A stretch of DNA of 21,308 nucleotides from Oppiella nova (taxonomy: Eukaryota; Arthropoda; Arachnida; Sarcoptiformes; Oppiidae): the NCBI GenBank assembly GCA_905397405.1, contig CAJPVJ010000241.1:1-21308 (forward strand). Direction: 5' to 3'. The position numbers and the translations under genes were made by a program. The notes beneath the pieces were generated by a model. The model was not told the origin of the DNA and did no database searches. It was given only the letters and a program-made list of their open reading frames with translations. This document shows, piece after piece, positions 1 to 12,161 of this stretch (the stretch's first letter is position 1; every line of letters begins with the position of its first letter).

Positions 1-310
1 ATACATTAATACCCACTTATAATCACTTTATATTGGATTTTTTGTATCTCGCTAGTTATTATATATTTTTTCATAATAAAAAATATATTAATATATTTTC
101 TCTCTCTCTCTCGCAATTCATTATTTTTACTCTTTTTTGACTCTCTTTTTCTCCCAAAGTCTCTCTCTTTCTCTCGCATCTCATTCATACATAAATTCAT
201 TATAATCTCTCTCTCGAAACGAAAATAAATTATTTATAATTTTTATTTATTTTTTTGTGTTCTCTCTCTATCTCCCGCTCACTCACTCACTCACTCTCTC
301 TCTCCCCTTT
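1..310. other. Pyrimidine-rich segment with short CT runs
   Basis: Repeated short TCTC runs (around 98-112, 160-180, 207-215, 261-275) grade into the TCAC tract. There is no coding signal. The minus-strand open frame here encodes mainly Arg, Glu and Lys from the GA repeats. Confidence 0.7.
279..305 (+). repeat. (TCAC)n tetranucleotide tract followed by (CT)n
   Basis: About four TCAC units at 279-294 run into CT repeats to 305. This is the only clear tetranucleotide microsatellite seen in the window. Confidence 0.9.
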
Positions 311-686
311 TTGTTAGCCATTCAATCAAAATATAAATCCATTAAATAGTTTGTGTTTTTATATCTCGTTTTTATTGAAAATTTCGGACAATTTTTTATT
401 ATAACGACTCATAAAACTATAAGAGAGAGTAAAATATAAGATTGTGTCATAAAATTATATTAAATAGCAAGCAACAAAAAATGAAATTGGATTAAATATA
501 AAACAATATAATATTGCTTTTAATATGATATATCGCCATATATTTTAATCGCAATAATAAATTCTATAATTTTTATTTCTAGTAATATATACATCGGGAA
601 TATTAAACCATTATTTACAACATATTAACCTTGTTTACCCCCGATTTGTATCCAGACATTCAGACAGACAATTTATTTTGGAAAAT

Positions 687-690
<4 letters not shown>

Positions 691-723
<33 letters not shown>
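691..723 (+). repeat. (CT)n microsatellite
   Basis: Uninterrupted CT over about 33 bases. It is the last long CT/GA tract before a gap of about 4.5 kb without one. Confidence 0.98.
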
Positions 724-726
<3 letters not shown>

Positions 727-1110
727 AATGACAATTCATTTTGTTTGTGAACTTAAACTAAAAACAAAATAAAGTTAAGAAAAAGTGAGATTTTGTGAGA
801 CATTTATTTAAACTAAAATTTACAAAACACATATAATTGAGACGAAAATAGCTAAGAAAACTATTTTTATTTTGAAACCTCAGTCAAATACATAATGAAT
901 TATCTGTTGAAAAATTTATACATTTCTTGTAATAATTTCTCGCAAGACAAAAGTGTATATAAAATGTTGTTTTAATTATTATTTTTCTAGTGCCTAAACA
1001 GTGTAATTGTTCGCTGATTTATATCTTAACTTATATTTTATGTTAAAAATATTAGATTTTGATTACAAATATATGTATACATTATATATATATTACATAT
1101 ACGGACAGAG

Positions 1111-1146
1111 ATTTTTCGAGAGAGAAAAATTAATTTCTCGAAAAAT
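1111..1146 (+). repeat. Perfect 11-bp stem hairpin
   Basis: ATTTTTCGAGA (1111-1121) is exactly reverse-complemented by TCTCGAAAAAT (1136-1146), with a 14-nt loop. The right half recurs at 1413-1435. Confidence 0.85.
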
Positions 1147-1412
1147 GAATTATTATTTTATTTTTCATTTTGTGTTATTATATTCAGCGCATAGATATGT
1201 CTAATATACAGTACTAGCGTGTAGTATATGTATATAATAAACAGGCAGTAAATGTATGCGCTATTCATTAATCGCTTATTCATATGGAATTACCAGTGCT
1301 TTACAAATCATATATCAGTGCATAATATTAAATATTATAAATGATATGATATATGATATCTAAGTCGACACACATATAATTAAAATAAATTAGAGATAAC
1401 CCAATAAATTGC

Positions 1413-1435
1413 GAAAAATTAATTCTCGAAAAATT
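1413..1435 (+). repeat. Direct repeat of the loop and right arm of the 1111-1146 hairpin
   Basis: GAAAAATTAATTCTCGAAAA here matches 1124-1145 apart from one missing T. The left arm of the hairpin is absent. Confidence 0.7.
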
Positions 1436-3470
1436 GTGTTCAATCAATACGCTAGTAGTAAGTAGTATATGCCATGGATATTATTATGATTATATTTAAC
1501 GATTTTAAAATTCCGTGTATTTTTCTTTATTTAAATTTTGTGAACAATTAAATTGTGTTACAAATGATTTAATGGTATTATTCTTTACGACTAAATGAAT
1601 GTATAATATTTTAAGAGTATATATACCATAATACAAAATGCTATTGAATTACTGGTAATTAGCATAGAATTTACATTTAATAGTTTTATATACATGCCGT
1701 ACATATAATATATACATGTCTATATACCCTCTCTATATATGTACTTAATATTTAATCGTATATTCTTTGCCTTATTATTAATAATAAATTTTAAAACATT
1801 TTTCACAATGAATTGCAAAATTTCTTTTTTGTCTCTTTTTTAAAAGAAAAGTACTTTAATATCACATTTTGCAACATTTATATCATTTCATATACAATAT
1901 GAACGCCTAATGTCTCTGAAGTGAGAGATAATATTATTAATAGTAAATGAACTGCAAATAAAAAAAACATATATGAAAACATAGTATGCGAAAAAATTAT
2001 TATATATTGCATTTTATTATATGATGATATTATATTAATATATACAGCGAGTGGAGAGGGTAACATATAATTATTAGTTTAGGCACTACTACCTGTTATA
2101 AGCACTTTGGATATATCAGTGTGTCGTAATTACAATTCAAGGTTTTACATGTACAATTTATACTGTGTAAAGTATACTGGTAGTGTATCTATCTAATAAT
2201 TTTCTAAATATAAATATATTTTTTTGCTGGCGTTTTTGAAACGCGATTTTTAAATACAAATTAAACGAAATGAAAAGATAGAGACAAATGCGAGATAAAA
2301 GAGATATTATTTTTATTATTGAATAATATGTTGAATTTTACGCAAAAAAATCCCTAGGATATTTAGCGTTAATTTTGTTTTTTGTTATTTTGTATGTATT
2401 TATAATATATATATCTAATACATTTTAAACATGTGTTTTCCAAATAAACCATAACCTTCTACCACTCAGTAGTAATACTACTGGTATAATACCATTAAAA
2501 TATATTATTTAGTATTTTATATATTATATATAAATGGTATTCATATACTGGTATACTTATTATATATTATATGCGATAAAAATTATTTTGTACACACAAT
2601 TATAATTGTACAAGTTTTGTGACTTAAAAATATGGGGAAAATCCTAAAAAGTATTTTTTGGATTAAATATATTACAAATACAAACGACATAAAAATTTTG
2701 AAATAAATATTACAGAAAACGGAAAACTATTTTTACTATTTTTAGTGATGTTTATATTTAATCATTGAATATATTTATTCAGTCATTCATTGGTTAGTGG
2801 TATTATATTTATAATAAAATAATTTTTTCAGTACATTATTTATCATACATATATTTATACACCACTATATAATAAATATAATTTATTCATTTATAAGTGC
2901 GAATGAAATTATTACGAAATATATGTATAATAAATTAAAAATGAAGTAAAAACCACTTTAAGCATTTTATTGTACACACAAACAACTGCTAATTTATTTA
3001 ATCATTTCATTTATTCTCAACTAATTATATATATATAATATAATATAATAATATCATACACACTCGTTATCAGTTAGCGTATAAAATATCGCAAATTTTT
3101 CCTTTTATTTTATACTTTTATAATTGAATTGTAGAGAAAGAAATTACTGGAGAAAAGCCATTCATTTATACCATTTTTTCAATGTATTTGACTTCACGTC
3201 AAACAGGATGTGATTACATTCAGCACCGATTGAAATCACACACAACTGTATAATGAATAACACATTTATTATAAACGTATTTATAATTTAATAAATCGTT
3301 TACGGGTCACTTTAAATAGTATCACCAAAACAAATAACCAAATTGAACAGTCAGTCATACGTATAAAAGTTTTTATGTATATAAATAGGCTATAAATATA
3401 TTAACCATTATACTAGGGCACAATAGAGTGCCCGTAAAGATTTATAATTAACAAATATTTGCCTAAATGA

Positions 3471-4040
3471 CCTCTCTCTTATCCATCTACCGGTCCCTGT
3501 CTCCCATCCCCCCTCTCATCCGTCACTACACACTCGCATCCCATCCCACTATTTCACCATTTTATTCATTCCGGTGCCCTATTATATACCAGACAAACGC
3601 GCGTTCATTATAATAGGTTGAGTGCGCGCGGGGTATCCGCGCGTCCTATTCACTGCCAGTCCCCTCGCATGCCTTTCCCCCACTCCACCAAACTATCCCC
3701 TAATTCATTAGGCTTTCTCTGGTATATATCATACGTTTGTGTGTCTATATTGAAGGCCCAAATACCAGATGCCTCACAGCCTCCCCACTCACACCATAGA
3801 TATCTATATTTCGTGTCTCATTGCCTCAGCAATAGGTTATACATGTATTTCCCTATCACTACCATTACCACCAATACTATCACTACCACTGGTGACTGTG
3901 TGTTGGCTGATGGTTAGACCTATTTGACTGGTGTCAGTGCTCGCGCTCACTATATGTATCAACTGATGGTGTGTATGTATGGTGGATATATACATGTGTC
4001 GTTCCCCCCATTTTGTATGAACCAAATGCATTCACACCAC
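3471..4040. other. C-rich, higher-G+C island
   Basis: Rich in CATCCC, CTCCCA and CACTACC words and clearly less A+T-rich than its flanks. It includes an imperfect repetition of ATCACTACCA around 3856-3891. A 99-codon open frame starts at a TTG (3618) with no ATG-based equivalent of that length and no recognisable domain, so I do not call a gene. It may be a degraded repeat, untranslated sequence or a regulatory patch. Confidence 0.5.
3612..3650 (+). repeat. G+C-rich two-tier hairpin
   Basis: Inner stem CGCGCGG (3625-3631) pairs with CCGCGCG (3637-3643) around the loop GGTAT. Outer AATAGG (3612-3617) pairs with CCTATT (3645-3650). An asymmetric internal loop of 7 nt versus 1 nt separates them. 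This is the most G+C-dense structure in the window. Confidence 0.75.
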
Positions 4041-5192
4041 TCGTGAATATAACTATAACATACATCACTAAAAAATTAAATATTAAATAATAATAAAAAT
4101 TATCGGCACCGCCCTATCAAGTCGTTCATAGAAAAAAGTTTTTATTCTAAAATTTTGTTATTAAAAACTAAATTTTTTCATATTACATATTACGAAAAAT
4201 ATTTGCTACCTAATACATTTAATAAACACTACACCATGTCTCTCATATTATAGCTAATATATTATATCAGTTTTTTATAAGTAAAGTATGAAATAGCGCT
4301 TATCATTAGTAAAGTATATGTGTTTCACTCGTATAGCCGTATGCCATCAATAAATCCACGGCTTATGTCCGCAAATAATTTTTATTTGTTGTTAACGTTA
4401 GACCTATTTTAAGAGTAGTCTGTGTCTGGGCTCTGGCTATAAGTGCCAGAAAATTATTGTCTAATTTTTCTCTTAAACACAGCACACAATCAGATCGTAG
4501 GAAACAATCATTTTCTCTCATTTATTATCACATATTTTTTTAATATAATAATAATTTCGTGTAGTTTTTCGTGTTTTGTTGTCTTATTTTTATTTACTAT
4601 ATATTATTATTATTATGTTATACTTATGTAGCAAAATAGTTGTTTGTTAGTATGGAAACTGTTATTTCACTCGCTTATCAAAAAGGATTTTAATATAATA
4701 TATATTTTTTGTGAATACATAATATAAACAGTGCTATAAATTTTGTATTCATAAAAAAGTGTTTTTACCCTAATCAATTTTATAGTATAAATATTTTTAT
4801 TGAATGACTATTATCATGGCGAATATATCGTGTATTATTTATAAATTTAATTTTCTCATTATCATTAATATTGAACAAAAATTTGCGTTCAAAAAAATCT
4901 AATTTTAATTACAGATAAATATTTTTGTTATTCATTTAATTTTTTGTTTAAATCTTTTATTATTTTACTTTTTCGTTCGCCTTTTGTCTTGTCTTATAGA
5001 GTGAAATGTAATGAGAATTGAATTTTCAAATGGGTTTTGATATTTTTTGTTGTTATTTTGTTTTCATTATAATATGGAAAAAATTTTATTTTATACTTGC
5101 ATTCAATTAATTAAAAAGTTTTTCTCTAATCACAGATTGAAAACCTCAAAAAACAAGTTAATTATAAGATTTAACACTTAGGAAAGGGAGGG

Positions 5193-5195
<3 letters not shown>
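4041..5195. other. A+T-rich non-coding stretch
   Basis: No coding signal. A small hairpin CTGGC/GCCAG (loop TATAAGT) lies near 4433-4449 in a slightly G+C-richer patch. The rest is A/T. Confidence 0.55.

Positions 5196-5225
<30 letters not shown>
5196..5225 (+). repeat. (GA)n microsatellite
   Basis: About 30 bases of uninterrupted GA after a purine-rich lead-in (AGGAAAGGGAGGGCAC). Confidence 0.98.
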
Positions 5226-5231
<6 letters not shown>

Positions 5232-6495
5232 TCTACGAGAAAATAACTATTTTATAAATACTTTAGGTTTGATTAAATGGAAGTAATTTTTAATTTTAAA
5301 CAATTTTGCCTTTAATAACGATATTTCACTTGCCAAATACCGTGTCTGACATATAGTTATCTAATTTTTGTTGAAATTAATTTCTTGCCGTATTTTGACA
5401 TAAAATTTATAATAAAAAACCCAAATGTTATCTCAGAAATGAATGGCGAATAAAACTCAGCAATAATTAAGCGATACTAATAAATGGGCAAAAAATTATT
5501 ATTTTTTTGCTATGTTATTACCACAGGTTTTAAACTCCCATATGTTTTGATATATTATTTGATTTATTGATTGGCAAATGCGAGACAAATAATAAAATTA
5601 CAAAATATTTTTTAATTTGAAGTCAAAGTACAAGTTTATATAAAAAACCTAAAATATTAATTATATTAAAAATTATTACATTTTTTAAAACCAATATTTA
5701 ATATAATATATATTATAATGACTGAAAATATTGACAATAATTTAGTACATAAAAACTCGTCACAGATATCGATCTGTTTCGACACAAATTCAAAAACACA
5801 AATCAAATTATAATAATTAGATATTTTTTGTCAAATATATTATTTCTGTGCGTTTAATTTGTGTCAAAAAATATTTTTTTTATCAGTACTTACTATTGAA
5901 TGAGAGAGAAATATATTTATTTTGATAAATCATATCCACTATATGTATTATATTTATTTTATATCCCGTATACAGTGTACCGTGCTACATGTTATCTGTG
6001 GTAATATTAAGCGTAAAATATATTTAATATAATAAAATATTTTTTGTTATCATTCAATTCATTTACAATTTCAGTGAAATATAATTGTTTTGTAATTACT
6101 ATCAAACATAAGGCCTTTTTATTTTAGTTTTTTTATTACTATTATTATTATAAAAATATATATATTTTAACATAATTTGAAACAAAAATTAAATTACTTT
6201 CAAATTGGTTTTGATTGAATGAGTTCAGCGCACAGTTAGTACTCAATGTATTATATTGTATGTTATATAAGGGGATCGGGTTTTTTATACTAGTACATAC
6301 AAACTTGTATACTCTGTATATAGTCTAATCAACTTTTACCATTATATTGTAGTACAATATATTTTTATACCATTTCTATTCTGTAGCTATTGGTAACAGA
6401 AATATCAAAAAAATAAATACATGATTTTGTGTGTTATTTATTATTTTAAATTGCGAAATATAAAAAACTTTGCGGATATTTATGGTTTGAAATGC
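5226..6495. other. A+T-rich non-coding stretch
   Basis: Nothing gene-like was seen. It contains an odd palindrome at 6343-6361. Confidence 0.55.
6343..6361 (+). repeat. 19-nt odd palindrome
   Basis: TATATTGTA, a central G, then TACAATATA: 9-bp arms with a single centre base. Confidence 0.8.
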
Positions 6496-6517
6496 GAGAG
6501 AGAGAGAGAGAGAGAGA
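6496..6517 (+). repeat. (GA)n microsatellite
   Basis: About 22 bases of pure GA following AATGC. Confidence 0.97.
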
Positions 6518-7089
6518 TTAAAAATTATACAAAAACCACTCATTAAATATGATGACAGATATACGTATAATATATTATAAAAACATATGTATGTATAATA
6601 ATAAAATACTTTTTGCGTAATAATTAAATAACATTTTTAATATTACATTTAATATAATATTATTTATTCTGCGGTTATAATATGTTTTAAGCACACACTT
6701 CACACACACCACACATTTAATGCCTTTCCCTTAATATTAAACAAAATATAACCTCATTATTACAATCACTAGAAAGACTTTGTTATGTTTTTTTATCATA
6801 ACTTTTATATGAAACACAAAACGCAAAACGGCTGTTCATATATATATAATTTGTGTATTTATTTATGATTATCATAGCGCTGTTTAATTGTCATTACTTC
6901 CCTTACTATTAAATTTATAATAACACATAAACAATATTATGGCACAGGTTTTTATAGTGGTTATTATTATGTGTTATGAACTTCAATGCAGTGTGTAATA
7001 ATATAAAGATTATATTTTTAATATAATTTTAATTGTTAGCTGACCTTAAATACCAGTATTAAATATAATATAGCGTAAAATACACACAT

Positions 7090-7091
<2 letters not shown>
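6518..7091. other. A+T-rich non-coding stretch
   Basis: No exon-like sequence. A short CA-rich run (near 6694-6714) is the only compositional feature. Confidence 0.5.

Positions 7092-7127
<36 letters not shown>
7092..7127 (+). repeat. (CT)n microsatellite
   Basis: About 36 bases of uninterrupted CT, among the longest tracts in the window. Confidence 0.98.
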
Positions 7128-7128
<1 letters not shown>

Positions 7129-8005
7129 ACAATTCAAATGTGGATTTAAATTAGTGGAGAGATATTCCACTCCATTGTATGCATTGAATTCAGTCACTCA
7201 TAGCCATTCAAATTGAATGAAATGTTTTTGAATTAAAAATATATATACGAATCGTACGGCCATTGTGTGTTTGAGAGGAGCACTGATTCACAGCCCTATG
7301 TATTAAATAAATTCATTATTGTATTGTATAACGAAAAATATATTATATTTATAAAAAAGCAAAACATATATGAAAAACAAAATTTTTGTTCAGCTAATAC
7401 TTTGATTAAGTATTATATATTTTTTAATTCGCATTATATTTTTCAAAAACATACAATAAAATGAGAGACAAGTATATAAGGGAACGGGAGATAAAAATAT
7501 GTTGTTTTTTGAACTAATTTTCGGGCGACTCGTATAATAGACTAAATGGAAAATTATTTATTATATAATCTTTTTAGCGTATGTGTGTGTAATGTAATAT
7601 ATATTTTGATGTATTATATTATTAGTGTTAATATGAGTTGAGTTTTTCTCTATCCCGATATATAAGTACAAAAACATTAGGGGGTTTGGTATGGGATATA
7701 CACTACATATAGAGAGAGATGAGAGAGAGAATTATAATCATTTAATATATCTTTTTGGTCATCATTTGGATGCCTCCGTATATGAAAAACTTATGAAATA
7801 ATACTTTATTTGCCTCTAACTATATATTACTAACTATTATGTATAGAGAAAAAATTTTGTGCCCAAACACATAGTCTCTGGTCATGAGAACCATATTACG
7901 ACTGGTATTACATATAAGTTGTGTTGAGATATCTCTACCAATAAAATGATAATTACAGTGAAGACAGAGAGAAAGAGAGAAAAATATTATTTAATATCAA
8001 ACGCC
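7128..8005. other. A+T-rich stretch with short GA runs
   Basis: Short GAGAGAGA clusters near 7709-7728 and 7965-7981 precede the main GA tract. The 65-codon frame from 7267 does not begin with ATG and is Lys/Asn/Ile/Phe-rich, as expected by chance in A/T DNA. Confidence 0.5.
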
Positions 8006-8031
8006 GAGAGAGAGAGAGAGAGAGAGAGAGA
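8006..8031 (+). repeat. (GA)n microsatellite
   Basis: About 26 bases of pure GA after ACGCC. Confidence 0.98.
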
Positions 8032-8615
8032 TTAGGATGAGTTAAATGAGAGGACAAACACATATCAACACATTGTATGATATGTTATGTTGTGTTAATT
8101 ATTTTGCTATTTTTTATTGTCTCCACACATTCAGTAAGTTTTTTTTGTGTATTTATTTTTTACATAAACACTGTTTTTACTTCTCGTGTAATTAGTAATA
8201 AATAAGTAAAAAGCGCTATTAACTCAATCAATTAAACTCGTATTTCATTTGAGGTTTTTCAATATGGGCTGAACATTACCAGTGAGAAAATTGAGTTCAA
8301 CATAACAAACACATGAATTAATTTATTATTCTTTAGCTTTTAATCCATAAGAATGGGAGCAATGAGTGAAAATTGTGTTATACATTATCATATTATTCAA
8401 TACATGGATATAAGTCGAGATCAATGAATTTATTTTTATTATAGATTTTTTTTGGGGTTAAATCATACCGTTTGGTGTTTTACCTATGAATTTATCGACA
8501 AATATTGTACCAGTGTATATCTCTATCTCTCTCAAAACGTAGTAAATCATAATTTTTTTGTGTATATGTCTTGTGTTCAATAGCTTCCTATCGTTTGACT
8601 GATTGTATGTCTTTT

Positions 8616-8618
<3 letters not shown>
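8032..8618. other. A+T-rich non-coding stretch
   Basis: Nothing gene-like. It separates a GA tract from a CT tract, so a transcript through both could pair them. Confidence 0.5.

Positions 8619-8653
<35 letters not shown>
8619..8653 (+). repeat. (CT)n microsatellite
   Basis: About 35 bases of uninterrupted CT. On the minus strand it produces an Arg-Glu run in a spurious open frame. Confidence 0.98.
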
Positions 8654-8656
<3 letters not shown>

Positions 8657-9460
8657 GATACACACAAAAAATCTCAACTCAACTAAACTTTTTTTTATAT
8701 AATAGTAAATGTATTGTTCAGTAAATCATACAAAAAAAGTAAAGAAAATCAATCGTTCAGACCATATAATACTCGTTATATACTGTGTTGTGTGCAGTCA
8801 TTTGCCATAGAAATGCCATTAAACCACTCGTTAGAGGCTTTCATTTAAATTAAACAAATTTATAAACGAATTCTTATTTAATTTAATTGTTTTGTTAGTA
8901 TTTTACTGTTAAGACACACACTCGGGGTAATTATTCATATGTTTTGAAATTAATTTTATTATAACAAAAATAACAAAACACAACGGAATAACGTTATCAT
9001 AAAAAATAAGTAATTTATTACATCGTTAGACAAAACATTTATTTCTCAAAAATAACGAAAATATTAAAAATAAAAACAACAACAAAAATGTTTTATTATA
9101 TAAATTTCAATATATTCTCTCTATGGCAATATATTTACAACATAAAAAAGTAAAACAAAAATACAAAACAATTTTGAAAATTCAAAATATGATGTAATAA
9201 ATCATAGGATCAAAGGATTGTTTTTTACTCGAGAAGTTATTTGGCGTACAGTTTAATAGTTAATAAAAATATATTCACGGATTACTATTTATATGTTGGC
9301 GAAAAAATATATGATACAAACATATTTAGGTGATTATGCTATTATTTATATGAGTGAATCTGTGGCTAATATTTTATTGCGATTATGCTATCTCTCCATT
9401 AAAGTGAATAATTGTCGTTTAATTTGTAGGAGTTGTGCCTCAGGTGCTAATTATTTGGTT
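8654..9460. other. A+T-rich non-coding stretch
   Basis: A-rich runs such as ACAAAAATAACAAAACACAA dominate 8940-9190. The 67-codon frame from 9293 ends in Arg-Glu repeats from the GA tract and shows no G/C-biased third positions, so it is not called a gene. Confidence 0.5.
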
Positions 9461-9483
9461 AGAGAGAGAGAGAGAGAGAGAGA
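9461..9483 (+). repeat. (AG)n microsatellite
   Basis: About 23 bases of AG. It lies only 50 nt from an opposed CT tract at 9534. Confidence 0.97.
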
Positions 9484-9531
9484 TCCTCATAGATAGGGAA
9501 GTCATTCGCATCCCATATCCCTTACCCCACA

Positions 9532-9533
<2 letters not shown>

Positions 9534-9564
<31 letters not shown>
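9534..9564 (+). repeat. (CT)n microsatellite
   Basis: About 31 bases of CT. It is complementary to the AG tract at 9461-9483, so a stem of about 22 bp with a 50-nt loop could form. Confidence 0.98.
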
Positions 9565-9566
<2 letters not shown>

Positions 9567-9642
9567 GTCTGACTACTTATTGACTAAACACATCGCAAAC
9601 ATTGTATTCTCGCCGTGTTTTTAATAAATAAGACTTTCGTTG

Positions 9643-9679
9643 CGGAGCATTAACATTGTCTTTACTATTGATTGCTCCG
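9643..9679 (+). repeat. Hairpin with a 7-bp stem
   Basis: CGGAGCA (9643-9649) pairs with TGCTCCG (9673-9679) around a 23-nt A/T-rich loop. Confidence 0.6.
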
Positions 9680-9688
9680 ATGTCTACC

Positions 9689-9734
9689 CAGTGGTTGTGT
9701 GGATGTGCTCTCCCTTTCCCATCACAACCCACTG
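9689..9734 (+). repeat. Hairpin with one bulge, 11-bp stem
   Basis: CAGTGG-TTGTG (9689-9699) pairs with CACAACCCACTG (9723-9734), with one unpaired base. Further GGATG/CATC-like pairing is possible toward the loop. Confidence 0.65.
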
Positions 9735-9770
9735 TTTATATCGCAAACCCTACATAAAAACCAGAATAAA

Positions 9771-11086
9771 GCACTGGTATGTGTGTGTATGTGTGCAATA
9801 AAAACTTGATTAAAATAAAACACAATTTATTTATTGTGTGTGTAGTGTGTATGCGTTTTTTGTTAATCATGTTAAATACAAAACTTTTTAAAAACTTGTT
9901 GTGAATTGAATAACAAATTTTCCCAATTTTGAATAACCAAAAAAATCTGTACTTTGTAATTTATTTACACTTGCATAAGGTTTTGTATGAAAACGTATTA
10001 TACATATGTGTCTGTATTTGGGAGAAAAATCTGGTTTTTTATTATTTATAATAAAAATATTTTTCTGGTTTTATTCACTCCTTTTTACTCCATTCAATGA
10101 TCTATTTTATGGCATTTTATAAGATATTTAATTTAAATACCTTATTGCGAGAGCCCATTATACCCTTATATAATAGCATCTAGTATAAATAATGATCATA
10201 ATTTTTATTCAATTTGCCGATTAAGAACTGTGATCTCAATTATGATTAAATTATTATTTACCGCCAAGTACATATATTTAATATATAAATATTATAAATA
10301 TAAATAAATTACATGATACATCTAAAGTGCTATTTATTATTCATAGACAGTGTGTGTACAGTATAATGACTTACGAAAATAAAAATAACAAAAATGAGTA
10401 TAGCAAATATTACATTAGAGATTTATATAACTTACATAACATGAAAATTCATGGCAAAAATCGCAGACAAAATCATAATAATATACAATAAAAACAAGAG
10501 AAATCAAAGCGCAATATATATCCTTAAATAGTGAGTGATTTGCGAGAAATATATCATATGAAGGGATAAATCAATTTATTTATTGCTTATATCCAACAGA
10601 ACAATACGATTGCCAATAGAGGCCGAGAATCATATAATACACACATATATACGGCTATAAAAACAAAAGTCAATTCCCTTTTAGATTTCTTTCGTCTATA
10701 TATACTTTTTTTTTATTATTATATATTTTTTGTGTAGATATTTTATATATCAATATCTCTGATACATAAATAGATGTCAATCCATTGTGCACAGCATTAT
10801 CCTAATTTTTTAGCAACAAAAATCGCTATTCATTTGTTTATATGAAAAATGAATAGCATTTGTGAGTCGAGAAATATCCCCGAAAATAGATTAGTTGTGA
10901 AATAAAATTTTCCATTTATATTGTTATTATAGACATAACAGACAAATATTCTCAATCTTTTAAAACATGCAGAATATTCTGTGTATAACTTTTTTGTTGT
11001 ATATAATAATAATATTAGAAAAACATTTGCTTTTTTTAGTCAAACATTTCAATTTTCAATTCTCTACTAAACTTTATGTATGTATA

Positions 11087-11090
<4 letters not shown>
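9771..11090. other. A+T-rich non-coding stretch
   Basis: It contains a short TG run near 9780-9795 and the 10825-10857 hairpin. No exon-like islands or RNA genes were seen. Confidence 0.55.
10825..10857 (+). repeat. Perfect 11-bp stem hairpin
   Basis: GCTATTCATTT (10825-10835) is exactly complementary to AAATGAATAGC (10847-10857), with an 11-nt loop. Its left arm overlaps CGCTATTCATT, which also occurs at 1259 and 20693. Confidence 0.85.

Positions 11091-11120
<30 letters not shown>
11091..11120 (+). repeat. (CT)n microsatellite
   Basis: 30 bases of uninterrupted CT. An opposed GA tract lies 220 bp downstream. Confidence 0.98.
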
Positions 11121-11122
<2 letters not shown>

Positions 11123-11340
11123 ATTGTATTTTAATGTAATGTCAATTCAAGACTGAGTTTTATATTATATAGAAATTTTTTGCCTCTCAATTCTATTACG
11201 ACTACTACTTTATATTCAATTTTATTTTTATATACAGACTATTACTGATATAAACTACGGAGAGCTTTATACTCGCAAAATAGAGTTGATGTTAACTTAC
11301 GACACATGTATTTATATAATATTAGAGAGCACTGGTAGGC

Positions 11341-11366
11341 GAGAGAGAGAGAGAGAGAGAGAGAGA
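11341..11366 (+). repeat. (GA)n microsatellite
   Basis: 26 bases of pure GA. It is complementary to the CT tract at 11091-11120. Confidence 0.98.
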
Positions 11367-12141
11367 CGAATATATTCTCTCATTCTTTTAGCCGTATTTC
11401 TCTCTCGACTCAATGGAAAGCCTACATTTGAATTGATTTTTATTTTACTCAACATTTTATACTTTCTATATATACACACACGATGTGTATAAATATATTA
11501 TATATAAGAATATATTCGCTAACAAATCAAATTAAGTCTTATGTTTTGTATTTATACACACAAATAAAATATTCCCGTGTATTGTACCCTATTTTACAAT
11601 TCTTGTATAATATTATATTGTCTAATATTTTTTGAATAGAGACCCAGTTAGACACAGGGCACCGTTATGTGTGTGTAATATAACTCTCTCGCCCTCATCC
11701 CAATCTCCCTTCCCTCCCATCTTTTGTTGATATAAATTATTCACGAAAACCTTTTTTCTCATTATTATATTAATTTATAGAGAATATAATGAGTTTGCAG
11801 TTATTGGGCATTAATTTTATTAAATACTCAAAACATGTCTCATTTTGTAATTATATATTCGGTTAATAATACAATAAACAACTTAAATATTGTGTAAATA
11901 CTGTTTGTATTTTATTTAAGGATTTCATGTCCATATAAATTCAATATTGGATTATATATTGCGCTCATAGATTTATATACAGAGTATATATAAATTCAAT
12001 ATATATATGTGTGAGGGGCTGTAGTATACACTGTATATGAACTGCCTTTCCCTTTATACGTGTGTTTCGTTTACAGTATATATTCTACGGATAGGAATCG
12101 ATACGAAAAATCTCTGAACTCTCATAACATGTTGTGATGGG
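11367..12141. other. A+T-rich stretch with a small C-rich patch
   Basis: A pyrimidine-rich patch at 11683-11724 carries CATCCC- and CTCCC-type words like those at 3490-3550. The rest is A/T with no coding signal. Confidence 0.5.
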
Positions 12142-12160
12142 GAGAGAGAGAGAGAGAGAG
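12142..12160 (+). repeat. (GA)n microsatellite at the outer end of the left inverted-repeat arm
   Basis: About 19 bases of GA. The counterpart is the CT tract at 17433-17468, so the inverted repeat effectively extends into the microsatellites. Confidence 0.97.
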
Positions 12161-12161
12161 C

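Larger units (their letters stand above)
724..3470. other. A+T-rich non-coding stretch
   Basis: No exon-like islands, tRNA or transposase fragments were seen. It contains the hairpin at 1111-1146, the partial repeat of it at 1413-1435, a 14-bp palindrome ACAATTATAATTGT near 2595, and several copies of ACTGGTA (for example near 2178, 2479 and 2550). The few open frames are short and A/T-driven. Confidence 0.6.
9565..9770. other. Higher-G+C patch with two adjacent hairpins
   Basis: A patch less A+T-rich than its surroundings, holding stems at 9643-9679 and 9689-9734. No open frame with a coding bias was found. Confidence 0.5.

Noticed and set aside
3618-3917. 99-codon plus-strand open frame
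   Set aside because: It starts at TTG rather than ATG, has no recognisable domain or third-position bias, and lies in a C-rich island where low A+T alone lengthens open frames.
9293-9496. 67-codon frame ending in Arg-Glu repeats
   Set aside because: The first codon is ATG, but codons are A/T-driven and the end is microsatellite.
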